DNA of 64,000 nucleotides from Thermococcus sp. SY098 (GCF_035621495.1 NZ_CP141821.1:1454760-1518759), one strand, 5' to 3'. Shown: positions 17,315 to 25,719, counted from the stretch's first letter. The notes: a model not told the origin generated them from the sequence alone. A program made the numbers and translations.

Positions 17315-18375
17315 AATCCAACACTCTCCTTAAGTTTATCAAAAATTCTTGAGCGGTGAACTCTATATCTGATTACGTCCTCACTACCCGCCCCTATGGC
17401 AAAATAAAGCAATGTCATGAAAATACTCGCCTCTGCAATGTATGCGATAAACGGGAAATATGGGCTTTTGCTGTAAAGCTCTGCAATCACTTTTTCGGGT
17501 AGAATTGGCAGGTAGGAATATATTTCAATCTTCTCCCCATATACCCTTGTTTCTTCTGGAACATTGACTTTAACAGTTATTGCCTTCTCGCTTCGTCCGG
17601 GGATTCTAAATGAGTTTTCGCTTGTTATCTCTATTCTATTCCCCTTGGCTTCAACAAAATATAAGAAAGGATAAATTGCTTTGTTTTTTATTGTCAAGTT
17701 CTCCTCGAATGTAGAACCGGGTAAATACCATCCTTCTCGTTGTCCTCCAGCCAGAGTTGAAGAGTAGCTGAATGTTAACGTTCCCCAAGAGAGCATCATT
17801 GAGATAAGTAATGTCACAAGGATTAGAGATGAAGTTACTGCATAAACCGTCTTGAATTTGACCTTTATGTATCTCCGCCTCTTTTTTCTTCTCTTTTTTT
17901 CTCCTCCAGTTGTCATCAGTATTGCCCCAACAACGAGCAATGCAACTGCAATGTATAGGTTTGAACCTTTCTTTGAAAGATCCTGAATATAATTGCCAGC
18001 ACCAGGTATCTTTATTGGTGTTTTTCCAAGTGTCACCACCGTACCTATGACGCTCTCCTTCGATATTTTCGGATTTTTTCCCTCCTGTTGATCCGTTGCA
18101 ACATTGTTGTCTCCCTTCGTTATGTATCCCTCTTCATCCCTGGCATACACCCTGTGTACGGTCCACCCATTGTTCATTCTGAAAACAATGATATCCCCAA
18201 CATCCCCTTTTGAAAATGGGTTTATGAAGAATAAATCCCCCTTTTCTATGGTTGGACTCATGCTATCAGAATAAGCGTAAGATATGAGGACAGGCCTATC
18301 AAGGATAATCCCAATCACCGATGAGATCAAAATAACACCAACCACAAAGGTAAAAAGAAGTTCAAGAAGCTTCAT
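17311..18375 (-). CDS. Signal peptidase I, archaeal SipW/Sec11 type with extended C-terminus
   Basis: This is a membrane serine protease that removes signal peptides. The catalytic Ser lies in YSDSMSPTIEKGDLF, and NNGWTVHRVYARDEEGYITK gives the ER-type box with His in place of Lys; VATDQQ and VIGTVVTLGKTPIKIPG follow. Further membrane helices and an extracellular beta domain make it about 354 aa, roughly twice a minimal Sec11. The ATG at 18375 overlaps the upstream stop. Its place among DUF1102 proteins suggests that it is dedicated to them, as bacterial SipW is to TasA. Confidence 0.88.
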   Translation of the reverse strand: MKLLELLFTFVVGVILISSVIGIILDRPVLISYAYSDSMSPTIEKGDLFFINPFSKGDVGDIIVFRMNNGWTVHRVYARDEEGYITKGDNNVATDQQEGKNPKISKESVIGTVVTLGKTPIKIPGAGNYIQDLSKKGSNLYIAVALLVVGAILMTTGGEKKRRKKRRRYIKVKFKTVYAVTSSLILVTLLISMMLSWGTLTFSYSSTLAGGQREGWYLPGSTFEENLTIKNKAIYPFLYFVEAKGNRIEITSENSFRIPGRSEKAITVKVNVPEETRVYGEKIEIYSYLPILPEKVIAELYSKSPYFPFIAYIAEASIFMTLLYFAIGAGSEDVIRYRVHRSRIFDKLKESVGL

Positions 18376-18869
18376 TCGCACGCACCTTCAAACGCCTGTA
18401 TTTTAAAGCTCCCAGAAACCTCTCCAAGAGCATAGCCTGTTGTGTTGACAAAAATGCCTACATTTGCTGACTCGTATTCACCCAATGTAATGCTGATGCT
18501 CTCTGCCGGCGTTGTGTTTGAGTAGTAAAACTTCAAACCATTCATCTCTGATGTGATTATCACACAAATAACTGAAGCTCCCGTTTGTGTAACATTGTTC
18601 TCTACTCTCAGGACATCATCAAACTGATAGATTGCATCCCTTGATAATCCATCTCCATACCCTGGGTAAAATGGGCTGTTCTCACTGATATCAATTGTCA
18701 GGTTCCCCCCATGGTAGAGAAAAGCATAGGGGGGAAGCGGGGTTTCAATAGTGAATGAACTGTTGCCATTTTCAAGAGCGTAAGAAACAGGTATGGGCTT
18801 GCTGATGCTAACTGCCGCAATAAATATAAGAACCGCTGCCAATGGCAAAGCAATTTTTGTACTTATCAT
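18372..18869 (-). CDS. DUF1102 family secreted protein
   Basis: This 165-aa exported protein has a signal peptide (MISTKIALPLAAVLIFIAAV) and a compact beta-sandwich with LPPYAFLYHGGNLTIDIS and FDDVLRVENNVTQTG. It parallels the next two genes (PYxYxNNGxLxVxxS, then FEVSNDLWEN) but is more divergent. The family resembles camelysin/TasA-type matrix proteins. It is coupled to the signal peptidase by a 4-nt overlap. Confidence 0.75.
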   Translation of the reverse strand: MISTKIALPLAAVLIFIAAVSISKPIPVSYALENGNSSFTIETPLPPYAFLYHGGNLTIDISENSPFYPGYGDGLSRDAIYQFDDVLRVENNVTQTGASVICVIITSEMNGLKFYYSNTTPAESISITLGEYESANVGIFVNTTGYALGEVSGSFKIQAFEGACE

Positions 18870-18948
18870 TCTTTTTCACTCCACAAATACTAAAAACAAA
18901 GATACATCGGGGGCATGATTCCCCCAAATTCATAATTGAGTTAATAAC

Positions 18949-19509
18949 TCATGTTTCACATTCGCCTGCTTCTGCAGTTATGTCCATCTGAACAGTGTCT
19001 GCCCCAAGTGGTGCACCTGTGTTGTCGAAGACCATGCCGATCTTAACTGGCTGTCCGTGATACACCGTAAACTGGAGCTGTGTTGCTGAGGTTCCGTTGT
19101 AATCACCAGTGAAGAGTGTAACGTCGCTGTTGAGCGGAACTGAAATGCTGACACATATTGGGTATGCATCTGTAAGTGTAGTATTTTCATCTACTTCAAC
19201 ATAGTTCTCCCAGAGGTCGTTGCTTACTTCAAACATCTCTTCAAACACATATGTGGTGTTTGGACTCATTCCTGCACCATGTCCAGGATAATCCGGATGG
19301 TTGTCGCTGATCTCAACAGTCAGCTTTCCGTTGTTCAGATAAACATATGGCTGAAGTGGAGTCAGGTCAATAAACTCATTGTCGTCTGCGACAATTGCAA
19401 CTGTCAAATCTCTTTCTGCTTCATAGTACCTGAAGTTGGCTCCTGCGCCAACCGCCAGCATCATGCCTACTAAGAGCAATACCAAACCAATAACCTTATT
19501 CATTTTCAT
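18949..19509 (-). CDS. DUF1102 family secreted protein, TasA/camelysin-like
   Basis: This 186-aa exported protein has the signal peptide NKVIGLVLLLVGMMLAVGAG followed directly by the conserved mature start ANFRYYEAERDLTVAIVADD. It then has LTPLQPYVYLNNGKLTVEIS and FEVSNDLWENYVEVDEN. The short distance between signal and first strand is like SipW substrates. It starts at the TGATG overlap with its paralogue upstream, with GGGGAGGAG as ribosome site. It probably assembles into surface filaments or a matrix (inference from the family). Confidence 0.78.
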   Translation of the reverse strand: MKMNKVIGLVLLLVGMMLAVGAGANFRYYEAERDLTVAIVADDNEFIDLTPLQPYVYLNNGKLTVEISDNHPDYPGHGAGMSPNTTYVFEEMFEVSNDLWENYVEVDENTTLTDAYPICVSISVPLNSDVTLFTGDYNGTSATQLQFTVYHGQPVKIGMVFDNTGAPLGADTVQMDITAEAGECET

Positions 19510-20117
19510 CACTCCTCCCCGCATCCTTGTAATTCTGCTGGCTCCGTGCCGAGTCTGTAAGCTTTAATTGTCATGGTCTCATTCCAGACATCTCCAGGGC
19601 TGTCGCCGTTTGCGCTCAGATCAATGCCTATCTTCTTTCTTTCTCCCGGACCAAGTGCAAAACACACATCCTCATCTGCACTGTCTGATGCCGTTGCTTC
19701 ATAGCCAGTGTCAACTGCATAAACACCGCCTTCATGACTATAGAACTCAACATGGGTGTCGCTTGATGTTATCCTGACAATTATGGTCATGTTCTCCCAG
19801 AGGTCGTTGCTTACTTCAAAAACCTCATCGAAGTTGTATTCGCTTGCCGGACTTATGCCCATTCCATAGCCCTCTCCGGGCCACATTGGATTGTCTGCTG
19901 AGAAGTCAACCACCAAAACTCCACCGTTATTTATGTATGCGTATGGCTGGAGCGGAGTTAAGTCAATAAGCTCAGTGTCGTCTGTAACAATTGCCCAGTG
20001 GACACTTCTGCTTGCATTGTAGTCGCTAAAATTGGCCCCTGCTCCGAGCACGAGACCAAAGGCCACTAAAAGGCCAAAAATTCCAAGTGCTAACTTTTTC
20101 ACTTTTTTCATCTCCAT
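19509..20117 (-). CDS. DUF1102 family secreted protein, TasA/camelysin-like
   Basis: This protein of about 202 aa is a paralogue of the next gene. Its signal peptide LALGIFGLLVAFGLVLGAG is followed by ANFSDYNASRSVHWAIVTDD, then LTPLQPYAYINNGGVLVVDF and FEVSNDLWENMTI. The block LIDLTPLQPYxYxNNG is shared between the two. I used the ATG at 20117; a TTG further upstream at 20147 has no support. It is the first structural gene after the regulators. Confidence 0.75.
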   Translation of the reverse strand: MEMKKVKKLALGIFGLLVAFGLVLGAGANFSDYNASRSVHWAIVTDDTELIDLTPLQPYAYINNGGVLVVDFSADNPMWPGEGYGMGISPASEYNFDEVFEVSNDLWENMTIIVRITSSDTHVEFYSHEGGVYAVDTGYEATASDSADEDVCFALGPGERKKIGIDLSANGDSPGDVWNETMTIKAYRLGTEPAELQGCGEE

Positions 20118-20207
20118 CTTTTTCGAGCCCCATATACGGGACTTCAACAGAAATCTTTGCGGTTGTGGTATATAGGTAATTGGAATATTCGGAGAAGTAA
20201 CCGGTAA

Positions 20208-20660
20208 TTACCCTGTTCTTTTTATGATCCTTTTCTCCTTGAGCCTTTGAATGACCGACATGGACAGGAATACAGCCGAAATTACAAATCCCTCCCAGCT
20301 TTGGACATAATAACTCATGGCAGCTGAGCCAAGTGCAAGCATGCTGTAGACGGTTGCCCATCTCACATCATTCTTGTTCACAATTTCCATGTACACATCG
20401 ACATTTTCTGGAATCTGAATCAGTTTTATGGTTCCATGCTTGAATTCTATTATTCCTTCCCTCTCCATCTTTGGGATGTGAGTTTGCACCAAGCTTACAT
20501 AAACACTTTTCCTGTGCTTTCTGTCGGTGTTTCCTTCCTTCTTTGCAATGTATTCGACGAGGTCTCTTAAATCGGCTTTTCCATCACATTTTTGGAGATA
20601 TTCTATAACAAACATTCTCCTGTCGTTTCCCAATATCATCGCTGAGGTTGTCATCGGCAT
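20208..20660 (-). CDS. HTH protein with two C-terminal membrane helices (DUF7344-like)
   Basis: This 150-aa protein has an N-terminal winged HTH (residues about 10-80, with RRMFVIEYLQKCDGKADLRD and MEREGIIEFKHGTIKL) and two membrane helices near residues 106-140 (WATVYSMLALGSAAMSYYV and FVISAVFLSMSVIQ). Membrane-tethered HTH proteins of this kind also accompany surface-protein loci in haloarchaea. It is a likely sensor-regulator of the operon below it. The start overlaps the preceding stop (TGATG). Confidence 0.72.
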   Translation of the reverse strand: MPMTTSAMILGNDRRMFVIEYLQKCDGKADLRDLVEYIAKKEGNTDRKHRKSVYVSLVQTHIPKMEREGIIEFKHGTIKLIQIPENVDVYMEIVNKNDVRWATVYSMLALGSAAMSYYVQSWEGFVISAVFLSMSVIQRLKEKRIIKRTG

Positions 20661-20869
20661 CACCTTAATCGGTAGTGCCGACGATGGTTGGCATTGATGT
20701 AGTACACCTCTATCACATTATCCCTGATGAGATTCCTCAATACTCTCTCAACCTTTTGGCGCGTACAGTCAATACCCCTCTCGTTTAACTGTCTTGTAAG
20801 AATGGCAACTGTTGAATGGCCATCTCTCCGCAGAATGCTGATAATTTCCTCTCTGATGTTATGCTTCAT
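20660..20869 (-). CDS. Small winged-HTH protein
   Basis: This 69-aa basic protein is essentially one winged helix: MKHNIREEIISILRRDGHST, then TRQLNERGIDCTRQKVERVL and the wing VIEVYYINANHRRHYRL. The ATG at 20869 follows AAGGTGAG; a GTG at 20878 is less likely. It is the first gene of the surface operon and is coupled to the membrane HTH gene. A clear inverted repeat lies just upstream of its TATA box, consistent with autoregulation. Confidence 0.75.
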   Translation of the reverse strand: MKHNIREEIISILRRDGHSTVAILTRQLNERGIDCTRQKVERVLRNLIRDNVIEVYYINANHRRHYRLR

Positions 20870-20900
20870 ATTACTCACCTTACACTATTATTGTCCGCTT

Positions 20901-20942
20901 ATACTATAAATACTTTCCCGAAAAGTTCGATTTTCGGAAATT
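20901..20942 (-). promoter_or_regulatory. Promoter and inverted-repeat operator of the surface operon
   Basis: On the minus strand an inverted repeat, TTTCCGAAAA-TCGAAC-TTTTCGGGAAA (20915-20942, one unpaired base), lies immediately upstream of a TATA-like element ATTTATAGTATA (about 20901-20912). The first gene starts at 20869. A repeat at this position would cover the BRE/TATA upstream edge and is a good candidate site for one of the two HTH proteins that follow. Confidence 0.55.
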
Positions 20943-21263
20943 TGAAAATATTATTCAATAAAATCGTTAAAAAAGACCTGTGGTCGTTTTTATAACTTAG
21001 TAATATGCCGTTTCTGGAATGAAGTGTTGTGAAGAGTTTTCAATTTTTTGGAAATTTTCCATAATATGCTCTAAGTCTTACTGTGAATGAAGGGAAGGTG
21101 AATTTTCTGTGTAATTTATTTGAAGCTGACTTCATTTAACAACTTACACCATACCATGGTAGAATGACACTCAGAAAAACTCCTATGGTTCGAATGCCCA
21201 CAGTTGGGCGTAATAAGAAAAAGAGTAAGCTGCAATATATCACCGGTCTGGAGCCCGTTTGTG
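20943..21263. other. Intergenic stretch without a recognisable gene
   Basis: This AT-rich region lies between the surface-operon promoter and tRNA-Gln. There is a TATA-like TTTTTATAA at about 20986-20994 on the plus strand but no convincing coding frame after it. An open frame that runs across the tRNA gene is not credible. I see no clear C/D-box or H/ACA pattern. An unannotated small RNA cannot be excluded. Confidence 0.5.
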
Positions 21264-21339
21264 TGGTAGCCCCGCGGGGATTCGAACCCCGGTCGCGGGA
21301 TCCAGAGTCCCGCATGCTTGGCCGCTACACCACGGGGCT
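21264..21339 (-). tRNA. tRNA-Gln(CTG)
   Basis: The minus strand gives acceptor stem AGCCCCG/CGGGGCT, anticodon stem CGGGA/TCCCG around CTCTGGA (anticodon CTG), T arm CGGGG-TTCGAAT-CCCCG, discriminator A and encoded CCA. A TATA element TTTAAAAA lies about 30-40 nt upstream near 21368-21377. No intron. Confidence 0.94.
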
Positions 21340-21409
21340 GTGCCCATGAACATTCACACGGTGAAGGTTTTTAAATGTTACTCCCCGCTATATATTTATG
21401 GTGATTTTA

Positions 21410-21667
21410 ATGGACTTCTCTCTATTCATGGAGAAATACGGATACAAGATCTTGTTGCTGATTATTGGATCTGCAATACTTGCAGTTATCCTCACTCCTT
21501 TTGTGATGATGTTCTGGGCATTCAGCAGCGGTGGAATTGTAACCGCAATTATCGCGGTAATAATATTTGCCATAGGCATTTCATTGATGGCAGTTCCCAA
21601 AATACGAAATTTTGCAGATAAACTGAGACAGACCCACATCATTGAAGACTGGAACAAGAAAGAGTGA
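21410..21667 (+). CDS. Small two-span membrane protein
   Basis: This 85-aa protein begins MDFSLFMEKYGYKILLLIIG and has two long hydrophobic helices (residues about 12-36 and 42-62), then a basic/polar tail ending DWNKKE. The ATG at 21410 was chosen because GGTGATT lies 4-10 nt upstream. It sits alone between tRNA genes. I do not recognise the family. Confidence 0.65.
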   Translation: MDFSLFMEKYGYKILLLIIGSAILAVILTPFVMMFWAFSSGGIVTAIIAVIIFAIGISLMAVPKIRNFADKLRQTHIIEDWNKKE

Positions 21668-21837
21668 GACCCTCCAAGAGATTAAAAAGCAGGTTCATGT
21701 CGGTAAACAACATGAAGACTGCATGTCTCTCAAGCCAGCAAGTTGGGGAATGATTCAACTTAATTTAGATACTACTTCTGCTTCTTTTAGCACCTAAAGA
21801 CATTATATTCGCAGTCACACTCTGTGAATTGTTACGA

Positions 21838-21915
21838 TGGCGGGCCGGGCGGGATTCGAACCCGCGACCACCGGGTTAAAAGCCCGGTGCTCTAACCAGG
21901 CTGAGCTACCGGCCC
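21838..21915 (-). tRNA. tRNA-Lys(TTT)
   Basis: Acceptor GGGCCGG/CCGGCCC, anticodon stem CCGGG/CCCGG around CTTTTAA (anticodon TTT), T arm GCGGG-TTCGAAT-CCCGC, discriminator G and an encoded CCA. A TATA element CTTATAAAATG lies upstream on the minus strand around 21938-21949. Confidence 0.94.
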
Positions 21916-22045
21916 TCGCTTAGCAATAACCAAATGTCATTTTATAAGCTTTACTATTTATCCGCCCCAGCAAATTTGGTCAAGAACAGTGAGTTAGCAT
22001 TCTGATTTTACCTCTCTTCAAAGCGTTAATGCAGAAGAGTTTGTT

Positions 22046-22123
22046 TGGCGCCCGGGTCGGGATTTGAACCCGAGTCGCGGGAGTGACAGTCCCGCATGAT
22101 GGGCCGGGCTACACCACCCGGGC
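22046..22123 (-). tRNA. tRNA-Asp(GTC)
   Basis: Acceptor GCCCGGG/CCCGGGC, anticodon stem CGGGA/TCCCG around CTGTCAC (anticodon GTC), T arm TCGGG-TTCAAAT-CCCGA, discriminator G and encoded CCA. It begins only about 7 nt after the 5S rRNA, so the two are one transcript processed by RNase P and Z. The same 5S-tRNA-Asp pairing is known from other Thermococcales. Confidence 0.94.
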
Positions 22124-22130
22124 GCTTTGA

Positions 22131-22255
22131 GTGGCCGGCGGCGTCCCCGGCTTCCCGCCCCCTCTCGGAGGGCAGTACAACCGGGATCGCTGGCGGGCTT
22201 AACTTCCGGGATCGAAACGAGACCGGGTGTAGCCCCGCCGCTATGACCGCCGTAC
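22131..22255 (-). rRNA. rrf: 5S ribosomal RNA
   Basis: The minus strand carries the archaeal 5S sequence, with the conserved internal segments CCCGGTCTCGTTTCGATC and CGGAAGTTAAGCC. The closing helix I pairs GCGGTC... at the 5' end with ...GCCGCC near the 3' end. The ends are placed within a few nucleotides. It is separate from 16S/23S, as usual in this order, and is cotranscribed with tRNA-Asp. Confidence 0.92.
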
Positions 22256-22273
22256 CGATACATACTCACCGCT

Positions 22274-22286
22274 GGTTGATTTATAA
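22274..22286 (-). promoter_or_regulatory. Promoter of the 5S rRNA-tRNA-Asp unit
   Basis: The minus strand reads CTTTATAAATC about 25 nt upstream of the 5S 5' end, a near-perfect archaeal box A. The tRNA-Tyr gene in this window has a similar AATTTATAAATC. Confidence 0.75.
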
Positions 22287-22347
22287 AGTTTGCGGTGTTG
22301 AAAAAGATTAATAACGCTGAACTCCCAAAAATTCAAAGGTGGTGGTA

Positions 22348-22923
22348 ATGGGATTAATCGAAGACAAGGCACTTGTTGAGGCGGCTCTCTTTGTTGCGGG
22401 AAGACCTTTAAGCATAAAAGAACTCTCGAAAGCCCTTGGAATAAAATCTCTTGATTACCTTGAAAAGCTGATTGAGCTGATTGCTGCTGAGTATGCGGAA
22501 AGAAAAAGTGCAATAGAGGTCGTGAGGGTTCTTGGGGACAAGTATGTCATGCAGGTGAAGCAGGAATATTCTCAAAGGGTAATCCACCTTATGCCAAAGC
22601 CCGATTTAAGAACAGGTGAGCTCAAAACCCTCGCCCTCATAGCGTATCTTCAGCCAATAGAGCAGAGCAAAATAATAAAACTCAGGGGAAGTCAAGCATA
22701 TGAGCACATCAAGCATCTCCTTCAAATGGGCCTGATTTATGCTGAACCTTATGAGAGGACCAAACTTTTGGGAACAACTCAAAAATTCGCTGAGCTTTAC
22801 GGATTTCCCGAGAACGACCCTCTGCTGATTAAAGAGGCATTTAAGAAAGTTGTCCATGCAGAATATGCTGATTTAATTGAAAAACTTGAGAAAACTGAAA
22901 AAGATAAAAATCGGACTGAGTAA
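22348..22923 (+). CDS. scpB: Segregation and condensation protein B
   Basis: This 191-aa protein binds the ScpA kleisin and the SMC ATPase in chromosome organisation. It shows the two winged-helix domains of ScpB: ALVEAALFVAGRPLSIKELS at the N-terminus and LKTLALIAYLQPIEQSKIIK with LLGTTQKFAELYGF in the second. The ATG at 22348 follows AGGTGGTGG. No scpA or smc is adjacent in this window. The neighbours are the RPA genes. Confidence 0.9.
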   Translation: MGLIEDKALVEAALFVAGRPLSIKELSKALGIKSLDYLEKLIELIAAEYAERKSAIEVVRVLGDKYVMQVKQEYSQRVIHLMPKPDLRTGELKTLALIAYLQPIEQSKIIKLRGSQAYEHIKHLLQMGLIYAEPYERTKLLGTTQKFAELYGFPENDPLLIKEAFKKVVHAEYADLIEKLEKTEKDKNRTE

Positions 22924-23046
22924 TTTCTTGAAGTCTTAGTTTTCTTATTTCTGAATAAAAAAGAAAATTTATGGTCATTTTGCAAAATCTGGAGCTTCAA
23001 AAAGTTTAAATACTCAAATTTAGAATTACTATTTAGGTGAGTGTAT

Positions 23047-24114
23047 ATGACCGTGTTGACAAAAGAGCAGATTATTGAGCTTATCCGAAGACAGAAAAAG
23101 CTCAGCTTAAATGAAATTGAAGAACAAATAAGAGAGATTGCTCAAAGGGATAAAATATCGGAACATGCTGCTGCTTTACTCTTAGCGGAGCAGCTGGGTG
23201 TTAACCTGGAAGAAACGGCACCACTGATGTATATTGCTGATCTTGTGCCAGGGATGAGGGATGTGAACATAGTTGGAAGGGTACTGCGGAAGTATGGAAT
23301 TAGGGAGTACACAAAGCGAGATGGGACAAAAGGACAGGTGGCGAGCATCTTGATTTATGACAGCACTGGAAAAGCAAGGGTTGTTCTGTGGGATGGAAAG
23401 GTTGGTGAGTACTACAACAAGCTTCAGGTAGGTGATGTAATCAAGGTCATTGATGCAAATGTTAGAGAGAGCTTAGCTGGAATTCCAGAGCTTCACGTAA
23501 ACTTCAGAAGCAGAATAATTGTTAATCCAGAAGATCCAAGAGTTGAGGAAATTCCCCCGCTTGAAGAAGTTAGAACGTACTCCTATTCAAGAAGGAAAAT
23601 TGCTGAGCTGATGGGTGGAGAAAAATTCGTTGAGCTTAGAGGGACAATCGCAAAGCTGTACAGGGTTATAGTTTATGACGCATGTCCGGAGTGCAGGAGA
23701 AAAGTTGACTATGATCCAGGCATGGAAGTTTGGATTTGTCCCGAACATGGAGAGGTAACACCGCTAAAAATGACAGTAATTGACTTTGGAATTGATGATT
23801 CAACGGGCTACATACGGGCCACGTTGTTTGGAGAAGACGCTGCCGAGCTCTTGGGAGCTGATCCAGAGGAGATAAGCGAAAAGTTGAAGGAGCTAACGGA
23901 GATGGGAATGACAATCAAGGAAGCCGGGAGAAAATTAGCAGAGGAGGAGTTCTATCCACTGCTTGGGCGGGAGATAGTTATCAGGGGAAATGTTGTAGAG
24001 GACAGATTCCTTGGCATGCTCCTCAAGGCATCTTCTTGGGAGGATGTTGATTACAGGGGAGAGATTGAAAGGATTAAGAGAGAGCTTAAAGGCACATTGG
24101 GGGAGGTGTTCTGA
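23047..24114 (+). CDS. rpa41: Replication protein A, 41-kDa subunit
   Basis: RPA41 is the largest subunit of the heterotrimeric single-stranded DNA-binding protein used in replication and repair. It has an N-terminal helical region (residues 1-60), an OB fold (about 65-160, with RDVNIVGRVLRKYGIREYTK) and a second OB fold with a zinc finger, CPECRRK followed by CPEHGE. The ATG at 23047 (GGTGAGTGTAT before it) gives 355 aa and the MTVLTKEQ start typical of Pyrococcus RPA41. It is first in a tightly overlapping three-gene operon. Confidence 0.93.
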   Translation: MTVLTKEQIIELIRRQKKLSLNEIEEQIREIAQRDKISEHAAALLLAEQLGVNLEETAPLMYIADLVPGMRDVNIVGRVLRKYGIREYTKRDGTKGQVASILIYDSTGKARVVLWDGKVGEYYNKLQVGDVIKVIDANVRESLAGIPELHVNFRSRIIVNPEDPRVEEIPPLEEVRTYSYSRRKIAELMGGEKFVELRGTIAKLYRVIVYDACPECRRKVDYDPGMEVWICPEHGEVTPLKMTVIDFGIDDSTGYIRATLFGEDAAELLGADPEEISEKLKELTEMGMTIKEAGRKLAEEEFYPLLGREIVIRGNVVEDRFLGMLLKASSWEDVDYRGEIERIKRELKGTLGEVF

Positions 24115-24485
24115 TGGAAGAGCTCCAACCACAGATCAGGCGTAGAAAGCCGGGTGTGGAAAGGAAAATTGGCGAGATAAGTGAAGATGACACAAGGGTT
24201 GCACTAATTGGAAAAGTTGTCAAAGTGGACAAGCTTGACTATTTATTCTGGCTCGATGATGGCACTGGCGTTGCTGTAATTGAGACAGAGGAGAACGTTC
24301 TTCCAAAAGTTGGACAGATTGTCAGGGTGATAGGCAGAATAATCAGAAATGAGGAAATGCACATCTATGCAGAGGTTGTTCAGGACTTCAGCGATGCTGA
24401 TTTGGAAAGCTTGGAGGAAATTCAAGAACTTGAGAAAAAAGTTTTACCAAAAATTGAAAATTCATTGGCGTGGTGGTCAGAATGA
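24114..24485 (+). CDS. rpa14: Replication protein A, 14-kDa subunit
   Basis: This 123-aa OB-fold subunit forms the trimer core with RPA41 and RPA32. The OB fold includes RVALIGKVVKVDKLDYLFWL and DDGTGVAVIE, followed by an acidic helical tail. It overlaps rpa41 by 1 nt (TGATG) and rpa32 by 4 nt (ATGA), so stoichiometric translation is expected. Confidence 0.92.
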   Translation: MEELQPQIRRRKPGVERKIGEISEDDTRVALIGKVVKVDKLDYLFWLDDGTGVAVIETEENVLPKVGQIVRVIGRIIRNEEMHIYAEVVQDFSDADLESLEEIQELEKKVLPKIENSLAWWSE

Positions 24486-25285
24486 AGAAGCGCTTGCCCG
24501 CTACAAGGGTTTATATTAAGGACATCCTTGAGGGGTTTTTTGTTAAAAGTGAAGGTGACTTTGAGCCAAATTATCTGATCACAAAAGATGCGAGAAAAGT
24601 TTATAGGGCTAAAATAGTTGCAACGGTTGTAAGAGATCCTGTAATAGCGGAAGATGAAACGTACGGAAAGTTCCAGGTTGATGACGGTACTGGTGTAATA
24701 TGGGTTCTGGGATTCAGAGACGATACAAAGTTTGCCAAGCTTGTTAAGAAAGGCGACTTAGTGCAGATTATTGGGAAGATTGCAGAGTGGAGGGGAGATA
24801 AACAGATTTTGGTTGAGGGGGTTTCAAAGGTTCACCCGAATATGTGGATACTCCACCGGTATGAGACGCTGAAAGATAAGGTGGAGCATATAAAGAAGGC
24901 TAAAATTGCATTTGAGATTTACAACACCTATGGTATAACAGCTAAGGCAAAGGTAATCGCAAAGAACAAGGGGATAAGCGAAGATCTGCTTGAGACCATT
25001 GATGAACTCTATGCAATAATGATTGAGCAAAGGGCAGAGGAAGCCTTAGAGGAGGAAATATTTGAGGAAGAAGAGAAAAAAGTTGACGAAACACTTGAAG
25101 AAGCTAAAAAAGCTATACTCGAAATACTCAGATCAAAGGGTGACAGACCCGTCTCGAGGAAGTACATAGAAAGAAAACTGCAGGAGAAATTTGAACCAAG
25201 CGTCATTGACGATGCCCTTAGAGAGCTTCTTGCAGAAGGAGAGATCTATGAACCTGAAATTGGCTACTACAAGATTTTGGCATGA
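24482..25285 (+). CDS. rpa32: Replication protein A, 32-kDa subunit
   Basis: This 267-aa subunit has an OB fold (residues about 20-125, with KIVATVVRDPVIAEDETYGK and DDGTGVIWVLGFRDD), a charged coiled segment rich in Glu/Lys (about 165-205) and a C-terminal winged helix that usually recruits repair and replication partners. The ATG at 24482 overlaps the rpa14 stop. It is the last gene of the operon. Confidence 0.92.
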   Translation: MKKRLPATRVYIKDILEGFFVKSEGDFEPNYLITKDARKVYRAKIVATVVRDPVIAEDETYGKFQVDDGTGVIWVLGFRDDTKFAKLVKKGDLVQIIGKIAEWRGDKQILVEGVSKVHPNMWILHRYETLKDKVEHIKKAKIAFEIYNTYGITAKAKVIAKNKGISEDLLETIDELYAIMIEQRAEEALEEEIFEEEEKKVDETLEEAKKAILEILRSKGDRPVSRKYIERKLQEKFEPSVIDDALRELLAEGEIYEPEIGYYKILA

Positions 25286-25338
25286 TGCTTTTTTTATTTA
25301 TCCTTTCTCAATGTGAAAAAGTGAAAAATTAAAAAGGC

Positions 25339-25719
25339 TTAGTACTGCTCTCTCATGGTTCTTATGACAGGGTCATAGATTAGTGTTGATGTGATACTGT
25401 CAACCATTCTGAAGAATTCTTCCTTTCCTGCTTCGATTCCTGCATTGTCTACTTTGATAACCCTGCACTTATCCCCGAGGATCCATTTTCCAAGGATTAT
25501 CTTCTCCTTTCCGTTGTGTGTTGCATCAATCCTTATGAGCCCATATGGGACATCTGCAGTCCACCAGTTAGCTTTGAATTTTATCTTCCATCCAAGCTTT
25601 TCAAGCTCCTTTACCATGAGATCCATTGTTTCTCCCGGACCATAAGGAGTTTTGAAAGTAATTATGAGCCACAGCTCATTTCTCTCAAGATTCTCCTTAA
25701 AGATATTTTCAAAAATCAC
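25339..25719 (-). CDS. Conserved hypothetical protein
   Basis: This 126-aa soluble alpha/beta protein includes LWLIITFKTPYGPGETMDLM, NWWTADVPYGLIRIDATHNG and ILGDKCRVIKVDN. No membrane span or known catalytic motif is visible. It overlaps the DGGGP synthase stop by 4 nt, so it is translated from the same mRNA; whether it has any role in lipid synthesis is unknown. Confidence 0.65.
   Translation of the reverse strand: MIFENIFKENLERNELWLIITFKTPYGPGETMDLMVKELEKLGWKIKFKANWWTADVPYGLIRIDATHNGKEKIILGKWILGDKCRVIKVDNAGIEAGKEEFFRMVDSITSTLIYDPVIRTMREQY

Noticed and set aside
21164-21349. Open frame running through the tRNA-Gln gene on the plus strand
   Set aside because: It covers the tRNA antisense; the GC-rich tRNA sequence keeps frames open by chance and there is no ribosome site.
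22018-22311. Open frames over the tRNA-Asp and 5S rRNA genes on both strands
   Set aside because: Structured, GC-rich RNA genes explain the lack of stops. The products have no protein-like features.
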